The position numbers and the translations under genes are program-made. From positions 124,001-188,000 of the forward strand of contig MGXU01000010.1 of the NCBI GenBank assembly GCA_001801815.1: a stretch of 64,000 bases of DNA, read 5' to 3'. The DNA comes from Gammaproteobacteria bacterium RIFCSPHIGHO2_12_FULL_36_30. Lineage in GTDB: Bacteria > Pseudomonadota > Gammaproteobacteria > Coxiellales > Coxiellaceae. How positions within the stretch are numbered: the stretch's first letter is position 1; the number at the start of each line of letters is the position of its first letter. Below the pieces are notes generated by a model. The model was not told where the DNA came from. It worked only from the letters and a program-made list of their open reading frames with translations, and searched no databases. Positions 28,205 to 37,243 of the stretch are shown here, piece by piece.

Positions 28205-29395
28205 TCAATTCTTTTTTAAAAAAACCAAATAACCTTCAACTGGTTTGTTTTGTTGATTACGCAAAACGATATTATCGAATTGCACAATTTCAAAATGATG
28301 TTTGGTTGCCAACGATGTTAAGTAAGATTTACTATGTGCGTAACGAATCGAAGTTTGCAGAATAAACGGTTTCTCAGCTGTTTTTTCAACTGTAAAAATG
28401 AATAATCCTTTATTTTTCAAAGCAGTAAAAGCATTTTTAAAAGTTAATTCTAAATCGCCACAATAAGTAAAAACATCAGCCGCGAGAATTAGGTCAATAT
28501 TTGAAAATCGAGTTAATGCGCGTGTAATATCATCTTTAATTAACTCATCATAAATTTGTTTATATTTTGCTGCGACCAGCATATTTTCAGATAAATCTAC
28601 GCCAATTAATTTTTGTGCGTATGGTTTAAATAACGCGCCGCACAAACCAGTACCACATCCCAAATCAAGGATAATTGATTTTAATTCAGAAAATTCAGGA
28701 TATTCTAATTGCAAAGCTCGCAATATTTTTTCTGGGGAATCATATTTTAATGCCTTTGTTAAATGTAAATCGTAGTAGGGTGCGTATTGATCAAATAAAT
28801 GTGTAATATATTCTGCGGGTGCGGTATTAGGAATTTCTTTTTGCTGCAAGGCAGATAAAATATGCAGAATTTCAGCATCATTTGGTTTTAAAGAATTCGC
28901 TTTTTCGTAATAAGTTAACGCTTCCGTAGGAATATTTTTTTTCAAATACACATTACCTAAATTAATTTGCGTTGCAACATCATTCGGATTTATTTCAATT
29001 GCTTTATTAAAATAGGATATTGCATCTTGCAACTTATCTTTCATCATGAATAAAACGCCTAAATTATAGTATGTTTCAAACCATGGATTTTTTTCCATTT
29101 GTCGAAAATAATAATGAATTGCTGTTTCGTGATCACCTAATTCTAATAAAGAATTGGCGAGACATTGATTTGCATTGGGATGTGTGTGCTCAAGCGATAA
29201 TACAGTTTGAAATTCTTGTTTTGCTAATTCAAAATTTTTTGATGAAAAATAGGCGAGACCTAAACGAAAATGTGTTGCGACGCTTTTTGGCGCTAAAGCC
29301 AATGCTTTTTTATATTCTTCTGCCGCAGCAGCAAAATTTTCTTTATCTAAAAAATCATTGCCTGCGCGGTGAAAATCAGCAGCAGTATTTGTCAT
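28205..29395 (-). CDS. TPR-repeat protein with C-terminal SAM methyltransferase domain
   Basis: The 396-residue protein has about five tetratricopeptide repeats (residues 1-175; for example AAAAEEYKKALALAPKSVATHFRLGLAYF). These are joined to a class I methyltransferase domain with SAM motif IILDLGCGTGLCGALF near residue 243 and the acidic GVDLSENML. Proteins of this architecture are often annotated as methyltransferase-like TPR proteins; substrate unknown. The TPR array probably recruits a protein partner. Its start overlaps the mltB stop (ATGA), so it is co-transcribed with the murein hydrolase gene. Confidence 0.8.
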   Translation of the reverse strand: MTNTAADFHRAGNDFLDKENFAAAAEEYKKALALAPKSVATHFRLGLAYFSSKNFELAKQEFQTVLSLEHTHPNANQCLANSLLELGDHETAIHYYFRQMEKNPWFETYYNLGVLFMMKDKLQDAISYFNKAIEINPNDVATQINLGNVYLKKNIPTEALTYYEKANSLKPNDAEILHILSALQQKEIPNTAPAEYITHLFDQYAPYYDLHLTKALKYDSPEKILRALQLEYPEFSELKSIILDLGCGTGLCGALFKPYAQKLIGVDLSENMLVAAKYKQIYDELIKDDITRALTRFSNIDLILAADVFTYCGDLELTFKNAFTALKNKGLFIFTVEKTAEKPFILQTSIRYAHSKSYLTSLATKHHFEIVQFDNIVLRNQQNKPVEGYLVFLKKN

Positions 29396-30303
29396 TTTCG
29401 CATTTCGCTAGCGCTCAGCTTCTGAATCGCTTTACTCAATTGATACACTGCCATCGCATAAACAACATTGTGATTGTAAGTCATAATCACATTAAAGTTT
29501 TTATATGTTTCCCAATATTGCGTAGAATGCTCAAGTGGCATCGCTAAACGTGTACCAATTTTTTTATTGATCCATTGATTTTTAGAATGTAATTTTCGTG
29601 CAATTGGTTTGTTTGCAAGCCAACCATTTTTATGAAAATAATTTGCAACGCTTGCGATCGCATCATTTTGATTAAATAAATTGACAGAAGACCCGCGAAA
29701 CGCAACGCCAAAATAACGATAACTGCTCGGCATAAATTGCGGAATACCCAATGCGCCAGCGTATGATCCTTTTAATTCGCTTGGATTTAAATGATTGTCA
29801 CGCGTTAAAATTAAATATTGCGCCAATTCTTTTCTGAAAAATGTTTCACGTGGTGGATAATAAAAACCAAGCGTGTAAAGCGTACGCAATACAGAATAAA
29901 TTCCCAAGTGTCTGCCATATTCTGTTTCAACACCAATAATTGCTGTAATAATACTTGCTGGAATTCCATATTTTTGCTGCATTTGCATTAATACTGCGTG
30001 ATGATCTTTTAAATATTCTGCGCCTAATTTCACACGTTTTGGTGTTACAAAAAAATTACGATAATAAGTCCATGGTTGTTTTTCAAATGGTCTTGTCATC
30101 GATGAAATGACTCTAGGATCTTTGTGCAGAGTTGCGAACAATGCATTCAATTTCGCACGATTAAAATGATTTTGCACAACTAATTGCCGAATAAATTGTT
30201 TTTGTTCGCGTTTTACTTGTTGTGGATTGACTGTTAAATCATTGGCAAAAATGGTTGTTGTGAATGCTAAAAAAGTAATAAAAAATGTTTTTGAAAATTT
30301 CAT
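29392..30303 (-). CDS. mltB: Lytic murein transglycosylase B
   Basis: A 303-residue exported protein with a signal peptide cleaved near IFA-ND (residue 20); no lipobox cysteine, so a soluble MltB-like form. The catalytic glutamate is E126 in IIGVETEYGRHLG. SYAGALGIPQFMPSSYRYF and NDAIASVANYFHKNGW are family hallmarks. It cleaves glycan strands to 1,6-anhydro ends. It sits directly downstream of rodA, as mltB and rodA often do, with repeat E between them, and upstream of the TPR-methyltransferase. Confidence 0.93.
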   Translation of the reverse strand: MKFSKTFFITFLAFTTTIFANDLTVNPQQVKREQKQFIRQLVVQNHFNRAKLNALFATLHKDPRVISSMTRPFEKQPWTYYRNFFVTPKRVKLGAEYLKDHHAVLMQMQQKYGIPASIITAIIGVETEYGRHLGIYSVLRTLYTLGFYYPPRETFFRKELAQYLILTRDNHLNPSELKGSYAGALGIPQFMPSSYRYFGVAFRGSSVNLFNQNDAIASVANYFHKNGWLANKPIARKLHSKNQWINKKIGTRLAMPLEHSTQYWETYKNFNVIMTYNHNVVYAMAVYQLSKAIQKLSASEMRK

Positions 30304-30327
30304 AAATCAGAGTTCCCTTTTGTTATC

Positions 30328-30356
30328 GGCGTGGTCGCTGGCGCTTCCACTTCCAT
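30328..30356 (+). repeat. 29-bp GC-rich repeat, family E, copy 1
   Basis: Begins GGCGTGGTCGCTGGCGCTTC and ends CACTTCCAT. Identical copies at 38632-38660 (reverse), 38702-38730 and 59591-59619. Located in the rodA-mltB gap. Confidence 0.9.
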
Positions 30357-30371
30357 CTGCCTCACATAACA

Positions 30372-31502
30372 TTAAGACGACCATAACCTCCTGTGAGTAT
30401 GTATCGACATAATAATTCCAAAATTAATCATCAATGCAATCATCGAACTTCCACCATAACTAATTAACGGAAGCGGTACGCCAACCACCGGCAAAATTCC
30501 AGTCACCATTCCTAAATTAATAAATGCAGAAGCGATAAATGTTAATCCCAAACTTCCTGCTAACAATCTGGTAAAATTATCTTGCGCGTGCAAGCTAATA
30601 TATAAACATCTGCTAAAAATCATTAAAAAAACCGCTAAAATAACAATGCAGCCGATCAATCCTAATTCTTCACCGCTCACTGCAAAAATAAAATCAGTTG
30701 TGTGTGCAGGCAAAAAAGATAAATGCGATTGCGTGCCTTGCATATAACCTTTACCAAAAAATCCGCCTGAACCAATTGCAATCTTGGATTGAATGATGTG
30801 ATAACCGCTTCCGAGTGGATCGCGTTCGGGATTTAAAAAAGTAAGCACGCGGTCTTTTTGATAAGCATGCATAAAATGCCAAATAACAGGTGATAATGCA
30901 GCAAGCGCGCCGATTAGTAATCCAATATATCGCCAACGCATTCCCGCTAATAATAAAACAAAAAAGCCAGCAATGGTGACGATAATTGCTGTTCCTAAAT
31001 CCGGTTCTTTTGCAATTAATAATGCTGGTAAAATAATCATCACGCCAGAAATTAACAACAATGAAAATTTTGGTGGCAGTGATTTTTCACTTAAAAACCA
31101 AGCTAACATAAGCGGCATTGCCAGCGTCATAATTTCAGACGGCTGAAAACGAATAAATCCTAACGATATCCATCGTCTCGCGCCCAAATCCACTTTTCCA
31201 ATTACCAAAACAGCTAATAATAAAATGAAACCGATTCCATACAACCACGGTGCCCAACGTTTGTAATATGTCGCTGGAATTTGCGCAAAAACAATCATTA
31301 AAATAAACGAGAAAATAAGGCGGTATATTTGTTTTTCAACCACAACGGCACTGGCATTACTTGCGCTGTACAAAATGAACAATCCGATCGTTGATAGAAT
31401 CAATAAACTGAAGAACAAAAAAGGATCCAGATGGAATTTATCCCATCTCAACTTTTTGACAGTTTGTTTTAATCGCGCTTCGTATGTGCTGCCTGAATTC
31501 AT
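30372..31502 (-). CDS. rodA: Rod shape-determining protein RodA (SEDS glycosyltransferase)
   Basis: The 376-residue SEDS protein has about ten membrane segments. Family features are ARRWISLGFIRFQPSEIMTLAMPLMLAWFL, the catalytic aspartate region AKEPDLGTA, and C-terminal GMVTGILPVVGVPLPLISYGGSSM. RodA polymerises glycan with a class B PBP (usually PBP2/MrdA) for cell elongation; mrdA is not in the window. It heads the minus-strand cluster rodA-mltB-TPR protein. Confidence 0.95.
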   Translation of the reverse strand: MNSGSTYEARLKQTVKKLRWDKFHLDPFLFFSLLILSTIGLFILYSASNASAVVVEKQIYRLIFSFILMIVFAQIPATYYKRWAPWLYGIGFILLLAVLVIGKVDLGARRWISLGFIRFQPSEIMTLAMPLMLAWFLSEKSLPPKFSLLLISGVMIILPALLIAKEPDLGTAIIVTIAGFFVLLLAGMRWRYIGLLIGALAALSPVIWHFMHAYQKDRVLTFLNPERDPLGSGYHIIQSKIAIGSGGFFGKGYMQGTQSHLSFLPAHTTDFIFAVSGEELGLIGCIVILAVFLMIFSRCLYISLHAQDNFTRLLAGSLGLTFIASAFINLGMVTGILPVVGVPLPLISYGGSSMIALMINFGIIMSIHTHRRLWSS

Positions 31503-31568
31503 AGTATAATGATCATAAAATTATATTTGCACTCACTATAACGTACTGATGGACGAAAAGAAATCCCA

Positions 31569-33593
31569 ATGACATATCTTGATTTACTACCATCACCATA
31601 TTATAAAGCGATCACCGATACAAAAGCGGCAATAAAAATTTTACAGCTACTCGATTTTATAATTGATGGCATTATTCGCAGTCAAACCGAATCACTTAAT
31701 CCATCAGATTGCACAAATGGCGAAATTCGTGTTGTGCTTTTATTATTACAAGAAACACATGCAATCAAAACCGATTTAGAAAAACAATATTTTATTAATT
31801 ATTTGCAAGACAAAAGAAATCATATACTTCAAAAAATTAAGTATTTTTCAACCCAAAAAAAATTATCAACGTTATCACTAAGCGAATTTTTACAACAGAA
31901 CGAATTAATTTTACTGATTAATTTAATTGATCAATATATTTTTGTGAGTTTTTTTTTAGAAAAAAAGCAGCGAGCAAATAAATTACTGTCAAAATATTAT
32001 CACACAATTTTACCCGCCTTATCACATCAAGTAATCACACAAGTATCAACTGATATTTCGGATCGTAAAAAATCAGAAGAAGCATTACACATTGCTAAAA
32101 AACAAGCCGAAGCTGCAAATCGCGCAAAAACGGAATTTTTAGAAAATATGCGGCATGATATTCGAACGCCGCTAACTGGCATGATTGGTTTTGCGCGATT
32201 AATTCAAAATGAAGCGGTAAATCCGCGTGTAAAAGAATATGCGGATAATCTTGTTTTGGCGACAAGTGCATTATTAGATTTTCAAAACAGTATTTTAGAT
32301 GCAATTAAAATCACAAAAGATACTCTATCAATCACGCAAGAAAATATTCATTTAAAAAATCTAGTTGAGACGGTATTCGATTTAATTCGCCCTAAAGCAA
32401 TTATCAAAAATTTAATAATAGATTATACGATTGATCATGATGTACCAGAATTTGTGAACACCGATGAGAAACGATTATTTCGAATTATTTTAGAGTTGCT
32501 AACAAATGCATTAAAATTTACTGCGTTAGGAAAAATACAAATTCATCTTGCAGTCGTAAAAAAAATTCAAGATCAATTAACATTAGAAATAAAAGTATCT
32601 GACACCGGTATTGGAATTTCTGACGACGAACAAGAGGATATCTTTGATCGTTTTCATCGACTATCACCTTCGTCTGATGGTGTTTATGAAGGAACTGGTT
32701 TAGGTTTAGCGCTTGTAAAAAAATATATAAAAGAGTTAAATGGAAAAATTACCGTTGAGAGTAAATTGAGTGTTGGCACTACTTTTATTTGCGCAATTCC
32801 CATGTCAATTGCAAAAGAAGTATCACCTATTGCTCTCAACAAAAATGAATCGAAAATTTTATTTGACCACCCGCGTATTTTATTGATTGAAGATCATAAG
32901 ATGACTGCAACAGTAACGCAACTAATGCTGCAGGAATTAGGTTGTATTGTTGATATTGCATCTGATGCAAAAACTGCGCTGTGTTATTGCGAGAATACAA
33001 CTCATAAAATTTCATTAATATTATTGGATTTAGGTTTGCCAGATTGTGATGGTTTTGAATTAGCGAAAAAAATTCGCGAACAAAATTACACTGTGCCAAT
33101 TATTGTGCTTACCGCTCATCATGAAGATGACCATCAATCTGAATTTACGAAACGTGGTATCAATGCTATTTTGCAAAAACCATTATTAAAATCAACGGCT
33201 ATAAAAATATTAAATCAATATTGTTCGAGTGAAATTATGAAACCTATTATCGATTTACAATTAGGCGCACAACGCATCGGAAAAAATGAAGCGAGTGCAA
33301 AAGAAATTTTGCAATTATTATTAAAAAATATTGCTGATGATAAAAGAAATATTGCAACAGCTCTTGAAAAAAATGAATGGGAAAAATTGCGAAATGCAAA
33401 TCATAAATTACTGGGCGCGTTAGCATATTGTGGAGTGCCACGTTTGGAAACCGCATGCCAACAACTACAAATTGCTTTAAAAAATTTAAGTGGAAACGAA
33501 ATTACCGATTATTCAAATCAAGTATTGTTTGAAATTGCTGCGCTACAATTTCATTCATCTGAGTTGATGGGTGCACCGCATTCCAAAACATAA
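31569..33593 (+). CDS. Soluble hybrid histidine kinase with receiver and HPt domains
   Basis: A 674-residue protein without membrane segments. An all-helical N-terminal region of about 165 residues, unlike any sensor I recognise, is followed by HisKA with the phosphorylated H196 in NMRHDIRTPLTGMIGFA. The ATPase domain has an N-box LTNALKFTALG, DTGIGI and EGTGLGLALVKKY. A receiver domain carries its aspartate near residue 485 in LLDLGLPDCDGFELA and the conserved lysine in LQKPL. A C-terminal HPt domain holds H in NANHKLLGALAYCG near residue 613. The layout is ArcB/LetS-like without the membrane part. Its last 92 bases overlap the lipase gene on the opposite strand. Confidence 0.9.
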   Translation: MTYLDLLPSPYYKAITDTKAAIKILQLLDFIIDGIIRSQTESLNPSDCTNGEIRVVLLLLQETHAIKTDLEKQYFINYLQDKRNHILQKIKYFSTQKKLSTLSLSEFLQQNELILLINLIDQYIFVSFFLEKKQRANKLLSKYYHTILPALSHQVITQVSTDISDRKKSEEALHIAKKQAEAANRAKTEFLENMRHDIRTPLTGMIGFARLIQNEAVNPRVKEYADNLVLATSALLDFQNSILDAIKITKDTLSITQENIHLKNLVETVFDLIRPKAIIKNLIIDYTIDHDVPEFVNTDEKRLFRIILELLTNALKFTALGKIQIHLAVVKKIQDQLTLEIKVSDTGIGISDDEQEDIFDRFHRLSPSSDGVYEGTGLGLALVKKYIKELNGKITVESKLSVGTTFICAIPMSIAKEVSPIALNKNESKILFDHPRILLIEDHKMTATVTQLMLQELGCIVDIASDAKTALCYCENTTHKISLILLDLGLPDCDGFELAKKIREQNYTVPIIVLTAHHEDDHQSEFTKRGINAILQKPLLKSTAIKILNQYCSSEIMKPIIDLQLGAQRIGKNEASAKEILQLLLKNIADDKRNIATALEKNEWEKLRNANHKLLGALAYCGVPRLETACQQLQIALKNLSGNEITDYSNQVLFEIAALQFHSSELMGAPHSKT

Positions 33594-34671
33594 ATCCTTC
33601 ACATGCTTTTGTTGATTTATTTCCAGGATAATGACCATTCAGTTGACACGCTTTTCCCATTTGTGATTTAAATGCTGGATTTACAGCATTCTCTTGATAT
33701 ATTTTATCAATTGGCACAATAATAATTTTTGTCTGTGAAAATAAATTGTAAAATTTGCTATCCCATCTTAACCAAAAATTATAACAGCGCACTAAAAAAC
33801 TTCCCATCGCAGCAATTGCACCATGATTATAAAAGCCAGGTGTAAATTCAGGATTAAATAATGTAAAGATATATATTTTTGCTGGGCGTTGATTCATTGG
33901 TAAATGCTGTAATAATAACGTTACACTTTTTAAAATATGTCTCACTGTATTACCCATCATAAATTGCACAACAGGGATGGGATTAGCATTATGTTCAAGT
34001 GCATTTGCCGCAATAATTAAATCATTACCGCCGATCCAAAATATATACAGCGTATTTTTATCTACCATCGCTTTGTGATTTCGATAATCGTTTAAAAACA
34101 ATTGTACCTGTTGCGATATTCCTGGCACCTCGATTTTCAAATAATTTGTCGTTGACGGATTTTCTTCATAATTTTTCCGCGCTGAAAAAATAGTATCTGC
34201 ATTACAATTTGCAATAAGTTTATATTTTGGATTTACACATTGTTGAGCAGATGTTGCATATCCCCATGCATAATTAAATGAAATAGTATTAGGAATTTTT
34301 TCACTATTTAATAAATTACTTGGTACAATATAATGAGATGTCGTAAGGCCTTTTTGTTTTGCGCTCATTAAAAAATATTCTGACCAACTAATGCTGCGAA
34401 ATGCTCGGGGATTTTTTTCATTTTCTATCAAAGGTTGCTTTGCCAAGTAGGGATTATCTAATTTGATATTAATAGGATTTGAAAATGGAACGTACAATTG
34501 TGGTACAAGATTTGTCACGTCTTTTTTGCCGTCAGGTTTCCACCAAATATGAGATGATTCCGGAAAATTGCCGTTATCTGATAAGCTATCGCCAAATACG
34601 ATTACATTGCTGAAATGTGCAAAAACAGATGCAGAGAAAAATAGTGGCACTACAAAAAGAAATCGGCGCAT
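33502..34671 (-). CDS. Secreted GDSL/SGNH family lipase or lysophospholipase
   Basis: The 389-residue protein has a signal peptide (cleavage near VFA-HF, residue 19). SGNH blocks: I, VIVFGDSLSDNGNF with the nucleophile Ser; III, FWIGGNDLII; V, FMFWNAVHPST with the catalytic His. In block V the usual Asp three residues before His is Asn (WNAVH). Related secreted enzymes in Legionella (PlaA type) hydrolyse lysophospholipids and have a similar Cys-rich loop before block V (KACQLNG ... KACEGF). The C-terminus overlaps the kinase gene; because block V lies inside or next to the overlap, this frame is certainly coding there. Confidence 0.88.
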   Translation of the reverse strand: MRRFLFVVPLFFSASVFAHFSNVIVFGDSLSDNGNFPESSHIWWKPDGKKDVTNLVPQLYVPFSNPINIKLDNPYLAKQPLIENEKNPRAFRSISWSEYFLMSAKQKGLTTSHYIVPSNLLNSEKIPNTISFNYAWGYATSAQQCVNPKYKLIANCNADTIFSARKNYEENPSTTNYLKIEVPGISQQVQLFLNDYRNHKAMVDKNTLYIFWIGGNDLIIAANALEHNANPIPVVQFMMGNTVRHILKSVTLLLQHLPMNQRPAKIYIFTLFNPEFTPGFYNHGAIAAMGSFLVRCYNFWLRWDSKFYNLFSQTKIIIVPIDKIYQENAVNPAFKSQMGKACQLNGHYPGNKSTKACEGFMFWNAVHPSTQMNEIVAQQFQTILDLNNR

Positions 34672-34710
34672 AATACCATCCTTGTTTATTGATCTACTAT
34701 ACGCAAAAAA

Positions 34711-35373
34711 ATGATAAAAAAAAATATTTTAATTTACAACGATGAAGGCGCTTCACAAGATTGTGTAACGGCGTTGTTAAAATATTATAACGATCAAGCT
34801 CAATTTATTTCTGGTGTCGACTTACAAAGCGATGATTGGATTCAGCAAACAAAAGTATTAATTATGCCGGGCGGTCGAAGTTTGCCATTTTATAAAACAC
34901 TTGGCAAAACAGGCAATCAAAATATTATTCAATTTGTAGAGCAGGGTGGATGCTATTTAGGATTATGCGCAGGCGCTTATTACGCAAGCGGTGAAACTAT
35001 TTTTGCAAACTCAACACCACTCGAATTAAATTTATCTGGAGAATTAAATTTTTTTTCAGGACGCGCAGTTGGACCTGTTTTTACCGATAAAAAATTTGAA
35101 TATAATTCTGAAAGCGGCGCTCAAGAAGTCGATATTATTTGGCACGATCAAAAAAAATATTCAGTTTATTTTAATGGTGGTTGTTATTTTGAAAATGCAG
35201 ATCAATTTTCTAATACAAAAATTTTAGCGCGTTACACTAAAAATAATTTACCTGCAATCCTTATTTGTAAAGTTGGGAAAGGTCGTGCAATTTTATCTGG
35301 CGTGCATCCGGAATTATCTGACGATCAAACCTTGAGACATGAATTACTTAATGATATTCTCGATCAAAATTAA
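34711..35373 (+). CDS. BPL_N domain protein (glutamine-amidotransferase-like)
   Basis: A 220-residue protein of the biotin-protein-ligase N-terminal-like family, a class I amidotransferase fold. LIMPGGRSLPFYKTLGKTG and the nucleophile elbow YLGLCAGAYYAS (Cys near residue 91) are diagnostic; PVFTDKKFEY, VYFNGGCYFE and ILSGVHPEL with a conserved His-Glu pair complete it. No ligase domain is attached. Function is unknown; it is not a dedicated biotin ligase. minC starts 15 bases downstream. Confidence 0.8.
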   Translation: MIKKNILIYNDEGASQDCVTALLKYYNDQAQFISGVDLQSDDWIQQTKVLIMPGGRSLPFYKTLGKTGNQNIIQFVEQGGCYLGLCAGAYYASGETIFANSTPLELNLSGELNFFSGRAVGPVFTDKKFEYNSESGAQEVDIIWHDQKKYSVYFNGGCYFENADQFSNTKILARYTKNNLPAILICKVGKGRAILSGVHPELSDDQTLRHELLNDILDQN

Positions 35374-35388
35374 TTGGATTTTATCACC

Positions 35389-36063
35389 ATGCCAAAAATT
35401 TCAAAAATGGATAGTTTTCAACTTAAAGCCGATTTTTTACCGATTACCACTTTACATTTACTGCGTCACGAAACAGATTTATTGCAATCACAACTTGATA
35501 GCATTACACAAAAAGCACCCAATTATTTTTCAAATTCGCCAATCATTATTGATTTTAGTGCATTAAATAATGTCGTTGATCAAATGGATGTAAAGCAAAT
35601 TTGTGATGTATTAAAACATTATAAATTACAACCCATCGCGTCACGTGGATTAAAAAATCAAGACGTGCTTCCACAATTATCAGAAAATACTGGAAAACAA
35701 GTATTAAAAAGCAAAGCGAAAGAGGCGGGTAGAATTCCAACTAAAATAATTACAAAACCAGTTCGCGCTGGCACTCAAATTTATGCGAAAGACAGCGATT
35801 TAATTATTATGACGAGCGTCAACGCAGGTGCGGAAGTAATTGCTGATGGCAATATTCATATTTATGCGCCGCTGCGTGGTCGTGCATTGGCAGGCGCAAG
35901 CGGTGATACCAATGCAAGAATTTTTTGTAAACAATTAGAAGCGGAATTAATATCAATTGCGGGACATTATTTGTCGAATGAAAAAATTCCAACAGATAAT
36001 ATGTCGCAAAATATGGTACAGATTTATTTAGCAAATAATAAATTAACAATTGAAATAGTATGA
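35389..36063 (+). CDS. minC: Septum site-determining protein MinC
   Basis: A 224-residue MinC. The ATG at 35389 ([25 protein letters not shown]) is preferred over a TTG 15 bases upstream, though no clear ribosome-binding site precedes either. The N-terminal FtsZ-inhibiting domain runs to about residue 110. The C-terminal beta-helix has [52 protein letters not shown], which is diagnostic. MinC with MinD blocks Z-ring formation at the poles. A D-family repeat separates it from minD. Confidence 0.93.
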   Translation: MPKISKMDSFQLKADFLPITTLHLLRHETDLLQSQLDSITQKAPNYFSNSPIIIDFSALNNVVDQMDVKQICDVLKHYKLQPIASRGLKNQDVLPQLSENTGKQVLKSKAKEAGRIPTKIITKPVRAGTQIYAKDSDLIIMTSVNAGAEVIADGNIHIYAPLRGRALAGASGDTNARIFCKQLEAELISIAGHYLSNEKIPTDNMSQNMVQIYLANNKLTIEIV

Positions 36064-36079
36064 GTGGAGTGATATCACA

Positions 36080-36134
36080 GAAGCCCGCGTGCAATAAGCG
36101 CAGCGAATGGAACAAGGGCGTTTTGCAGTAAACC
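36080..36134 (+). repeat. GC-rich interspersed repeat, family D, copy 2
   Basis: GAAGCCCGCGTGCAATAAGC to GGGCGTTTTGCAGTAAACC, differing at only a few positions from the copies at 23704 and 59631. It lies in the minC-minD gap; the minD ribosome-binding site follows it. Confidence 0.85.
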
Positions 36135-36148
36135 AAAACGGAGACACA

Positions 36149-36955
36149 ATGTCTAAAATAATAGTAGTAACATCCGGCAAAGGTGGCGTCGGAAAAACAA
36201 CCACCAGCGCATCATTAGCAACCGGTCTTGCATTAGCAGGATTTAAAACAGTTGTTATCGATTTTGATATCGGCTTGCGCAACTTAGATTTAATTATGGG
36301 TTGCGAACGACGCGTTGTGTATGACATTGTGAATGTGATTCATGGTGATGCAAACATTCATCAAGCCTTAATTCGCGATAAAAAAATTCAAAATTTATAT
36401 ATTTTAGCGGCATCACAAACGCGCGATAAAGATGCATTAGAAAAAGATGCAGTGAAAAAAATATTAGATTCATTATCCGAAACATTTGATTATATTGTTT
36501 GTGATTCACCCGCCGGAATTGAAAAAGGCGCATTAATGGCGATGTATTATGCTGATATTGCAATCGTCGTTGCAAATCCAGAAGTTTCTTCTGTGCGCGA
36601 TTCTGATCGTATTTTAGGTATTTTATCGAGTAAAACACAAAAAGCTGAACGCGGCGAATCACTTGAAGAATTTTTAATCGTTACACGCTTTGCAAAAAAG
36701 CGCGCGAGCAGCGGCGATATGATGACTGTTGAAACAGTGCAAGAATTATTAGGCATTCCATTGCTTGGCATTATTCCAGAATCAAGCAGTGTATTAACCG
36801 CATCAAATTCTGGCGAGCCTGTAATTTTAGATCAAAAGAGTGATGCAGGTCGCGCTTATCAAAATATTGTATCAAAATTTTTAGGCACACCTGAAAAACC
36901 AAAACGCGGATTTTTTAAACGTTTATTGCGCAGCAAGGAGGTAGTCACAGCATGA
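36149..36955 (+). CDS. minD: Septum site-determining protein MinD
   Basis: The 268-residue ATPase starts MSKIIVVTSGKGGVGKTTTSASLATGLAL with the deviant Walker A (SGKGGVGKT), preceded by CGGAGA. Next come VVIDFDIGLRNLDLIMGCERRVVYD and CDSPAGIEKGALMAMYYAD. The C-terminal amphipathic membrane-targeting helix is KRGFFKRLLRSKEV. An in-frame ATG at 36107 lies within repeat D and is rejected. MinD recruits MinC to the membrane. Its stop overlaps the minE ATG. Confidence 0.97.
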   Translation: MSKIIVVTSGKGGVGKTTTSASLATGLALAGFKTVVIDFDIGLRNLDLIMGCERRVVYDIVNVIHGDANIHQALIRDKKIQNLYILAASQTRDKDALEKDAVKKILDSLSETFDYIVCDSPAGIEKGALMAMYYADIAIVVANPEVSSVRDSDRILGILSSKTQKAERGESLEEFLIVTRFAKKRASSGDMMTVETVQELLGIPLLGIIPESSSVLTASNSGEPVILDQKSDAGRAYQNIVSKFLGTPEKPKRGFFKRLLRSKEVVTA

Positions 36956-37215
36956 TAGATTTTAATATATTAAATTATTTTCGAAAAAATAAAACCGCGC
37001 AAATTGCAAAAAATCGATTACACATTATTATCGCGCAAGAAAAATCTGAAAAAAATAGTCCCGATTATTTGCCGATGTTACGACAAGAAATTTTAAATCT
37101 TGTTGCGAAATATACGAAAGCAGATATTCATGATGTGAATGTTGAATTACATCGTAAAGATAATAATTCGATTTTGGAATTGAATGTGACGTTGCCAGAA
37201 GTGGTGATTAGTTAA
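36952..37215 (+). CDS. minE: Cell division topological specificity factor MinE
   Basis: The 87-residue MinE has an N-terminal anti-MinCD segment with NRLHIIIAQEKSEKN (family core RLQIIVAHER) and a C-terminal dimerisation part with LPMLRQEILNLVAKYTKAD and DNNSILELNVTLP. It stimulates MinD ATPase and drives pole-to-pole oscillation. Coupled to minD by a 4-bp overlap, with AAGGAGG 11 bases upstream of its start. Confidence 0.95.
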   Translation: MIDFNILNYFRKNKTAQIAKNRLHIIIAQEKSEKNSPDYLPMLRQEILNLVAKYTKADIHDVNVELHRKDNNSILELNVTLPEVVIS

Positions 37216-37243
37216 AAGCGATTAAGATTGTCACGGAGTGATC

